A DNA stretch of 64,000 bases from REEB95 sp035648735 (GTDB taxonomy: Bacteria > Pseudomonadota > Alphaproteobacteria > ATCC43930 > CGMCC-115725). Below the pieces are notes generated by a model. That model was not told where the DNA came from and ran no database searches. It was given only the letters and a program-made list of their open reading frames with translations. The stretch spans positions 1-64,000 of the forward strand of contig DASRKX010000061.1 of assembly GCA_035648735.1 (NCBI GenBank). The letters run 5' to 3'. Within the stretch, counting starts at the first letter, position 1; each line of letters starts with the position of its first letter. Positions 59,395 to 64,000 of this stretch are shown here, piece by piece. A program made the position numbers and the translations under genes.

Positions 59395-60648
59395 TCAAAC
59401 CACTCGCGGCTCGGGCAACGGGACGATGAACCGCCCCGTGAAGCCCTTGCGGCGGAGGATCGGGATTAGCTCGTCGGCGATGTGCCAGGACAACAACAGC
59501 GCGTATTCGGGCTGATCCTCGAACAGTTTTTTCTCGTCGAGCACCGGAATGCGGGTGCCCGGCACGTATTTGCCGAGCTTGTGCGACGAAGATACCTCGA
59601 GCACGCAATCGAGGATGCCGTCGTCCAGCCCGACATAGTTGATGAGCGTGGAGGCGCGCGACGGCGCGCCGATGCCATAGATGCGGGCGCCCTCGCGCTT
59701 GATCTTGTCCAGCAACGCCATCAGCCCGAGCTTCGAGGCGGCGACCCGCTTGCGAAACGTCGCCAGGGCGGAACCGTCGGTGATGCCGGCCTTGTCTTCG
59801 GCCGCGAATTGCTCGGCGACGCTCGCATCGACGGGGCGCTTGCCCTTGTGCGCGGCATAGACCCGGATCGAGCCGCCATGCGTCGGAATGCGCTTGACGC
59901 GAAAAATTTCAAGATCGTGGCGGCTCAGCAGATGGCGCAGCGCACCCAAGTGATAGTAGCGAAGATGCTCGTGATAAACGGTGTCGTATTGCAGCGTCTC
60001 GACCAGCGGCAGGAGGTAGTGCGATTCCGATACAAAGATGCCGTCCGCGTCGAGCAAATCAGTGATCGCATCGACCACGGCGTGCGGCTCGGCAATGTGT
60101 GCGAAAACGTTGGCGGCCGTGATGATCCGCGCCTTGCCATGGGTCTTCAGCACCTTGGCCGTCGTCGCGCGCGAGAAATACGCCGTCAGGGTTTCGAGGC
60201 CGCGCTCGCGCGCGACGGCGCCGGCCTGGGACGGCTCGATGCCGAGCACCCGGTGCCCGCCTTGCTTGAAGTTCTCCAGCAGCGTGCCGTCGTTCGAGCC
60301 GATATCGACGATGAGGCTGTCGGCGGCCAACGGGATGATGCCGGCGGTCTCTCGATAGAGATCGGCGAAATTCTCGCGCAGGATCCGCGTCGTGCCGCTC
60401 AGATAAGGATAGCTATAGGGAAACAGGATCTCGGCCGAAACCTCGAGCCCGATCTGGACATGGCCGCAACCGGCACAGCGCAGCATCTCTAGCGGATAGG
60501 CGGGCTGTTCGACCGCGACGCTGCCGATCTCGGGCATGGTGTTGACCGGCGGGATATAGCCCAAGAACAGCACCGAGTTCAGCTTCTCGGCGCCGCAAAT
60601 CTGGCAGCGCCGGATCGGCGTCGCATGAAGCTCTTTGTTAGTCGCCAT
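59395..60648 (-). CDS. Sugar C-methyltransferase with zinc site (NovU/TylC3-like), third copy
   Basis: 417 residues from ATG 60648. Zinc-type pairs 'IRRCQICGAEKLN' and 'RCAGCGHVQIG', then 'SLIVDIGSNDGTLLENFKQG', 'AANVFAHIAEPHAVVDAI' and 'YDTVYHEHLRYYHLGAL'. The C-terminal domain has 'RIYGIGAPSRASTLINYVGL' and ends 'ALLLSWHIADELIPIL'. All three copies are the same length (417 aa), suggesting duplication or parallel recruitment. It probably acts on a different keto-sugar than the copy inside the CDP-glucose block; an epimerase/dehydratase gene is immediately upstream. Confidence 0.9.
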   Translation of the reverse strand: MATNKELHATPIRRCQICGAEKLNSVLFLGYIPPVNTMPEIGSVAVEQPAYPLEMLRCAGCGHVQIGLEVSAEILFPYSYPYLSGTTRILRENFADLYRETAGIIPLAADSLIVDIGSNDGTLLENFKQGGHRVLGIEPSQAGAVARERGLETLTAYFSRATTAKVLKTHGKARIITAANVFAHIAEPHAVVDAITDLLDADGIFVSESHYLLPLVETLQYDTVYHEHLRYYHLGALRHLLSRHDLEIFRVKRIPTHGGSIRVYAAHKGKRPVDASVAEQFAAEDKAGITDGSALATFRKRVAASKLGLMALLDKIKREGARIYGIGAPSRASTLINYVGLDDGILDCVLEVSSSHKLGKYVPGTRIPVLDEKKLFEDQPEYALLLSWHIADELIPILRRKGFTGRFIVPLPEPRVV

Positions 60649-60662
60649 GGAATTTCTTTCGC

Positions 60663-61643
60663 TCAAGCCGCCGGCGCCCGTTCGGCGTTCTCGGCGTACC
60701 AGCGGACGACGTCCGGCAATCCCTGCGCCAGGCTTATCTTGGGCGCATAGCCGAGCGTGCGCAGCCGCGCGATGTCGGGACAACGGCGGTCGGTCCCGCC
60801 TGCAGGCGCTTCGCTCGGCCGCAGATTTGCCGTGCAGCCGAAGATCGCAACGACTTGGCGGGCGAGATCGCCGATGCCTACCTCTTCATCGGTGCCGATA
60901 TTGTAGATCGTCAAATGCCTGCCGTTCTCGACGACGCGCAAGAGGCCGTCGGTGAAATCGTCGATATGCACGAAGGCGCGGGTCTGCAAGCCGGTCCCCT
61001 GGATGGCGAAATCGACTGCCTGCCCCTTGCGTCCACTTGTCGCCGCCGCGGCGCGTAGCGCGAATTGCGGAATGACATGTTCCCACCCCATGTCGGCGCC
61101 ATAGACATTGTGCGGCCGGAAGACGACGACGCGCTGAAAGCCCGTGCGACCATAGTTCAAGGCGATCAGCTCGCTGATCAGCTTGCCGCCGCCGTAGGAA
61201 TAGCGGGGATTGAAAACATTGGGCACGACGAGCGGCACGGCTTCCGGCGTCGGCACCACATTCGGCGTCTGATAGACCTCGGAGCTCGAGGCAATCACCA
61301 GATCGCCGACGCCGTTGGCGCGGCAGCCGTCGATCACCGAGAGAATGCCGCGCACCGCGACATCGAGCACGGATTCCGGCTTCTGATAGAAGAACTCAGT
61401 GCCATTGATGGCGGCCATGTGCACGACGCAATCAACGCCCTTGATCGCTTTAGTCACGGCATCGACATTGCGGATATCGCCTTCGATCAATTCGACCTTG
61501 CCCGCGCAGGCGGCCAGACGATGCGTCGCACCGCGCGAATTGTCGTCGAGCACGCGCACCGCATGGCCGGCGGCGACCAGCCGGCGGACGAGCGCCGAGC
61601 CGAGAAAGCCGGTGCCGCCGGTGACGAGATAGCGCCGCGTCAC
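60663..61643 (-). CDS. NAD-dependent epimerase/dehydratase (extended SDR)
   Basis: 326 residues from GTG 61643 (GTGA overlap with the dehydrogenase gene). 'RYLVTGGTGFLGSALVRRLV' binds NAD, followed by 'VDCVVHMAAINGTEFFYQKP', 'LVIASSSEVYQTPNVVPTPE' and 'PRYSYGGGKLISEL' (YxxxK). The C-terminal region 'CPDIARLRTLGYAPKISLAQGL' is typical of nucleotide-sugar epimerases. It could supply the keto-sugar for the adjacent C-methyltransferase or a 4-epimer of the dehydrogenase product. Confidence 0.88.
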   Translation of the reverse strand: MTRRYLVTGGTGFLGSALVRRLVAAGHAVRVLDDNSRGATHRLAACAGKVELIEGDIRNVDAVTKAIKGVDCVVHMAAINGTEFFYQKPESVLDVAVRGILSVIDGCRANGVGDLVIASSSEVYQTPNVVPTPEAVPLVVPNVFNPRYSYGGGKLISELIALNYGRTGFQRVVVFRPHNVYGADMGWEHVIPQFALRAAAATSGRKGQAVDFAIQGTGLQTRAFVHIDDFTDGLLRVVENGRHLTIYNIGTDEEVGIGDLARQVVAIFGCTANLRPSEAPAGGTDRRCPDIARLRTLGYAPKISLAQGLPDVVRWYAENAERAPAA

Positions 61644-63010
61644 GAGGCGACTTTTCTTTCCGTCGCGCTGCGGCCGAGCTCGCCGAGGCCGGTGTAGATG
61701 ACACCCGTGGGCAATTCGACGTTGGCCGCGCCGAAATTGTTCCAGAAATCGAAGATCACGCCGGGCCGCGCCATGCTCTCCGCCAGCGCTGATAGCGGCA
61801 TCTTCTCGAAGCAGGGATGATTATTGGCGATGACGACCAGGTTTGCGCCGGCAAAGGCGGCGTCGATGGATTCGACCGGGTCGAGCTTGAAGGTGTCGTG
61901 AATGGTTTTCGCGGTCACGATCGCGTCGAAACCGCGGAACCGCGCCGACGGAAAGGTTTCGCGCAGCGCGGCGAGGATCGGTTTGGCCATGGTGCCGCGC
62001 AGGTCGTCGGTTTCGGGTCGCCCCTTGAACGCCACGCCGGCCAGCGTGACGATGGGAGTCGCCGGAAAATTTGTCGACTGCTCGCAGAATTCCTTCAACC
62101 GCGAAACGATTTCGCCCGGCTGGCGCTCGTTCGTCCGCCGCGCCGACATGATGATCTCCGGCGAAATGCCGAAGCGCTTGAGGCCGTTGGCCAGGATATA
62201 CGAATCCTTTTCCAGGCACGGGCCGCCGACTGGGCCCGGCATCGGCAGATTGGTGCGCGCATAGCCGAGCTTGCCGGCGCGGATGACTTCAACCGCGGAA
62301 ACGCCGATCGCATCGGCGATCCGTGCGACCTCGTTGGAAAGGCCGAAATGAACGTCGCGCTGAGAATTGTCGATCAACTTGATGAGCTCGGCCGTCTCCA
62401 GGCTTGAAACCTGCACCACCGTCGGCGTGAGGAAGCTGAAAATCTGTGCCGCGCGGATCCGCGAATCCCGGTCGTGACCACCGACGATCTGCGGCAGCTC
62501 GCGCAACTCCTGAAGCGCCTGGCCCTCCAGCGTCCGCTCCGGACAGAAGACGAGATCGTAGGTCCGCCCCGTGCGGTCGAGAATCGGCTTGACGATGGCG
62601 CGGGTGGTGCCGAGCTCGACCGTCGAGCGCATCACCACCATGTCCCCGTCCTTGAGATGGCGCGCGATCTCGCTAACAACGTTGTTCATCATGTCGACCC
62701 GGACATGACCAGCCTCATCGAGCGGCGTGCCGACAGTGACGACGAAAACCGTCACCTGCGCGTTTTCGGGGATGTGCTGCGTCGCCGAAAACCGGCCGGA
62801 TTTGGTGACACGGCTCAAGCGCCCGTCAAGACCTGGTTCGTGGAAATGCGCCTTGCACTGGGCGAGACCGCTCACGACCTCCGGACGGATCTCGACGCCG
62901 TGCACGCGGAATCCCACATCGGCCATGACCACGCCGAGCGTGAGGCCGACATATCCCAGCCCCATGACGCAGACTTCGCGGTCGCGGAAGCTGTCGGGAA
63001 ATGCGCTCAT
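61640..63010 (-). CDS. wecC: Nucleotide-sugar (UDP-ManNAc-type) dehydrogenase
   Basis: 456 residues from ATG 63010 (ATGA overlap with the Nudix gene). 'EVCVMGLGYVGLTLGVVMAD' binds NAD, 'VVTVGTPLDEAGHVRVD', 'CPERTLEGQALQELRELPQ', 'ETAELIKLIDNSQRDVHF' and the catalytic Cys in 'GPVGGPCLEKDSYIL' are present. The 'PERTLEGQ' segment is typical of the ManNAc/2-acetamido dehydrogenase branch. It would oxidise C6 of UDP-ManNAc to the uronate. The WecB-type epimerase at 14032-15150 could provide its substrate. The exact sugar is inferred. Confidence 0.9.
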   Translation of the reverse strand: MSAFPDSFRDREVCVMGLGYVGLTLGVVMADVGFRVHGVEIRPEVVSGLAQCKAHFHEPGLDGRLSRVTKSGRFSATQHIPENAQVTVFVVTVGTPLDEAGHVRVDMMNNVVSEIARHLKDGDMVVMRSTVELGTTRAIVKPILDRTGRTYDLVFCPERTLEGQALQELRELPQIVGGHDRDSRIRAAQIFSFLTPTVVQVSSLETAELIKLIDNSQRDVHFGLSNEVARIADAIGVSAVEVIRAGKLGYARTNLPMPGPVGGPCLEKDSYILANGLKRFGISPEIIMSARRTNERQPGEIVSRLKEFCEQSTNFPATPIVTLAGVAFKGRPETDDLRGTMAKPILAALRETFPSARFRGFDAIVTAKTIHDTFKLDPVESIDAAFAGANLVVIANNHPCFEKMPLSALAESMARPGVIFDFWNNFGAANVELPTGVIYTGLGELGRSATERKVAS

Positions 63011-63609
63011 GCGCGTGCCTTTGCATGCGGCCACGGCATCGGACCGAAAGCCGGGACCGCGCCGCGCAGAATCGCGAGGCCGAGCGCGGCTATATGCATT
63101 GCGTGATTGAAGCGTCCATCGGCGATCAACCGCGGAGCCTCAGCCACCGGCACCAGAACCCGCGCGACCTCGGATTCCGCGGTGAAGTTGGGCACCGGCA
63201 CGAGATCGCGTGCAACGAAGGCCCAGAAGCGGTTCTCCAGCCGTCCGGTATCGGGATAGAAGCAGCCGAGCGCAATTGGCGATGACGCCGGGCGGAATCC
63301 GGTCTCCTCGGCAAGCTCGCGCACCGCGCAATCCAGCGGCGCCTCGTCCGCGCCGAGCATTCCGGCGGGCAGTTCCAGCGTGACCGCATCGACCGCCGGC
63401 CGGTATTGGCGGACGCAGACGAGATCGTTCTTCGGCGTCACCGCGACGATGCAGACGTAATCGGTTTGGGCAAATGAATGAAACACGGCGTCGTCCGCGC
63501 CATCGGTGGCGACAGTGCGTTCCACGAGACGCACCCAGGGCGACAGCGCGTGCTCGGCGCGCTTGACGGTCCGGCGTCCCATTGTGGGAGTGTTTTGCAA
63601 TTTTTCCAT
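63007..63609 (-). CDS. Nudix hydrolase
   Basis: 200 residues from ATG 63609, which has GGAG 9 bases upstream. The Nudix box is 'GMLGADEAPLDCAVRELAEE' continuing TGF, i.e. G-x5-E-x7-REL-x-EE-x-G, near residues 97-119. It is most like ADP-ribose or nucleotide-sugar pyrophosphatases, with 'VCVRQYRPAVDAVTLELPAG' before the box. It probably cleaves a nucleotide diphosphate sugar or related metabolite and could tune nucleotide-sugar pools. It is the first enzyme gene after the antiterminator and is coupled to the dehydrogenase. Confidence 0.9.
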   Translation of the reverse strand: MEKLQNTPTMGRRTVKRAEHALSPWVRLVERTVATDGADDAVFHSFAQTDYVCIVAVTPKNDLVCVRQYRPAVDAVTLELPAGMLGADEAPLDCAVRELAEETGFRPASSPIALGCFYPDTGRLENRFWAFVARDLVPVPNFTAESEVARVLVPVAEAPRLIADGRFNHAMHIAALGLAILRGAVPAFGPMPWPHAKARA

Positions 63610-63618
63610 GCTACCGCA
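63608..63618 (-). promoter_or_regulatory. ops-like element at the head of the operon
   Basis: On the minus strand TGCGGTAGCAT matches the RfaH-recruiting ops consensus GGCGGTAGCGT at 9 of 11 positions, including the whole GCGGTAGC core. It lies 72 bases after the stop of the NusG/RfaH-type gene and overlaps the Nudix start codon. Known ops sites pause RNA polymerase and load RfaH. Here the site would be met right after the antiterminator gene is read, just before about 36 kb of coupled genes. The overlap with a coding start is unusual, and chance cannot be ruled out. Confidence 0.45.
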
Positions 63619-63664
63619 CTCCGGGTGACTCGCTTCTTTCCGGAGCAACTGAAGTTGGATGGCA

Positions 63665-63684
63665 CGGCCGCCGCTTTGCGGCCG
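63665..63684 (-). other. GC-rich stem-loop after the antiterminator gene
   Basis: A perfect 7-base stem CGGCCGC/GCGGCCG with a 6-base loop begins 6 bases after the TAA of the NusG-type gene. No T-run follows on either strand, so it is not a canonical intrinsic terminator. It could act as a pause or attenuation hairpin, or protect the transcript end. Confidence 0.45.
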
Positions 63685-63689
63685 GTCTG

Positions 63690-64000
63690 TTACGCCGCGG
63701 CGACCGCCGTGACGGGTACGACGGCCCGCACCGCGCGGCCGAGAAGTGAGAACAGCAGCACCACGCGGTGCGCGTCGTGCATTTCCTGGAAGAGGCCGTC
63801 GCAATCGGCGAACGGCCCCTCGAGCAGGCGCACCGCTTGGCCACGCGCGAACGCCGGCGGCGACAGCTTGACCGCGCCGGTCTCGTCCTGCCGCGCCATG
63901 ATTTCATCGATAATCGTATCCGACACGCGGCGCGGCAGATCCCCGTCCGTCAGGATGTAGCGCACGCCGACGGTGCCGTTGATCGAGCGCCAGCGAGTCT
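63690..64000 (-). CDS. NusG-paralogue antiterminator (RfaH/UpxY-like), 5' part outside window
   Basis: The frame enters from the right edge with 'TRWRSINGTVGVRYILTDGD', the end of the NusG N-terminal domain, before the GTG at 63965, so the true start lies beyond 64000. A KOW domain follows: 'FARGQAVRLLEGPFADCDGL', then 'RVVLLFSLLGRAVRAVVPV'. These features define NusG-family proteins. Standing at the head of a long glycan operon indicates a specialised antiterminator that suppresses Rho or intrinsic termination in the downstream genes. The housekeeping nusG normally sits beside secE and rplK, which are not seen here. An ops-like site and a hairpin follow within 80 bases. Confidence 0.88.
   Translation of the reverse strand, partial: TRWRSINGTVGVRYILTDGDLPRRVSDTIIDEIMARQDETGAVKLSPPAFARGQAVRLLEGPFADCDGLFQEMHDAHRVVLLFSLLGRAVRAVVPVTAVAAA

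Noticed and set aside
1..64000. CRISPR arrays, tRNA/rRNA genes, insertion sequences or integrases
   Set aside because: No regularly spaced repeats, no transposase or integrase motifs and no spacer large enough for structured RNA genes were found on reading through the window.

Overview
The window is a long cell-surface polysaccharide (LPS O-antigen or capsule type) biosynthesis locus from a GC-rich Gram-negative bacterium, most likely an alphaproteobacterium (Rhodospirillales-like). That placement is inferred from codon bias, GTG/TTG starts, ATGA/GTGA gene overlaps and gene families, not from a marker gene. About 53 protein genes are packed with almost no spacer. No rRNA, tRNA, insertion sequence, phage gene or CRISPR array was seen.

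Layout. Block A (minus strand, 64000 to 27084) is one very long, tightly coupled gene string. It starts with a NusG/RfaH-type antiterminator running off the right edge, then a Nudix hydrolase whose start overlaps an ops-like sequence. Next come a WecC-like nucleotide-sugar dehydrogenase, epimerases, a C-methyltransferase, FkbM methyltransferases, glycosyltransferases, an oxygenase, a GmhA-like isomerase, an MsbA/PglK-like ABC exporter, a UDP-galactopyranose mutase homologue, a radical SAM enzyme and a sulfotransferase. The 36-45 kb core holds a split transketolase, a HAD-kinase fusion, an HldE-like bifunctional enzyme with its domains reversed, two SDR epimerases and two small carbohydrate-cluster proteins. 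Block A ends with a DegT aminotransferase, NeuB/NeuC/NeuA-type nonulosonate genes and the CDP-glucose route (cytidylyltransferase plus 4,6-dehydratase). A single plus-strand Gfo/Idh gene (26048-27061) separates it from block B.

Block B (minus, 25947 to 14032) carries a capsule-type protein, three glycosyltransferases, a fused alcohol-dehydrogenase/Gfo-Idh oxidoreductase, a tandem methyltransferase, a heparinase II/III-family protein and a WecB-type epimerase. Block C (plus, 5940 to 14001) holds four methyltransferase-type genes, a GT2 and an O-acetylation pair (SGNH/AlgX-like plus MBOAT). The SGNH gene is split by a frameshift at an A6 run. Block D (minus, 5643 to 485) has a giant methyltransferase protein, an RmlD-like reductase and the Wzm/Wzt-type ABC exporter, followed by a partial PAS gene.

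Together the genes would supply several unusual nucleotide sugars: CDP-6-deoxy and C-methyl-branched sugars, a nonulosonate, a heptose-like sugar, ManNAc or ManNAcA-type sugars and possibly galactofuranose. These could be decorated by methyl, acetyl and possibly sulfate groups and exported by an ABC route. No Wzx or Wzy was recognised. The least ordinary parts are the transketolase/kinase/HldE core, the head-of-operon antiterminator with its ops-like site, and the frameshifted acetylation gene.
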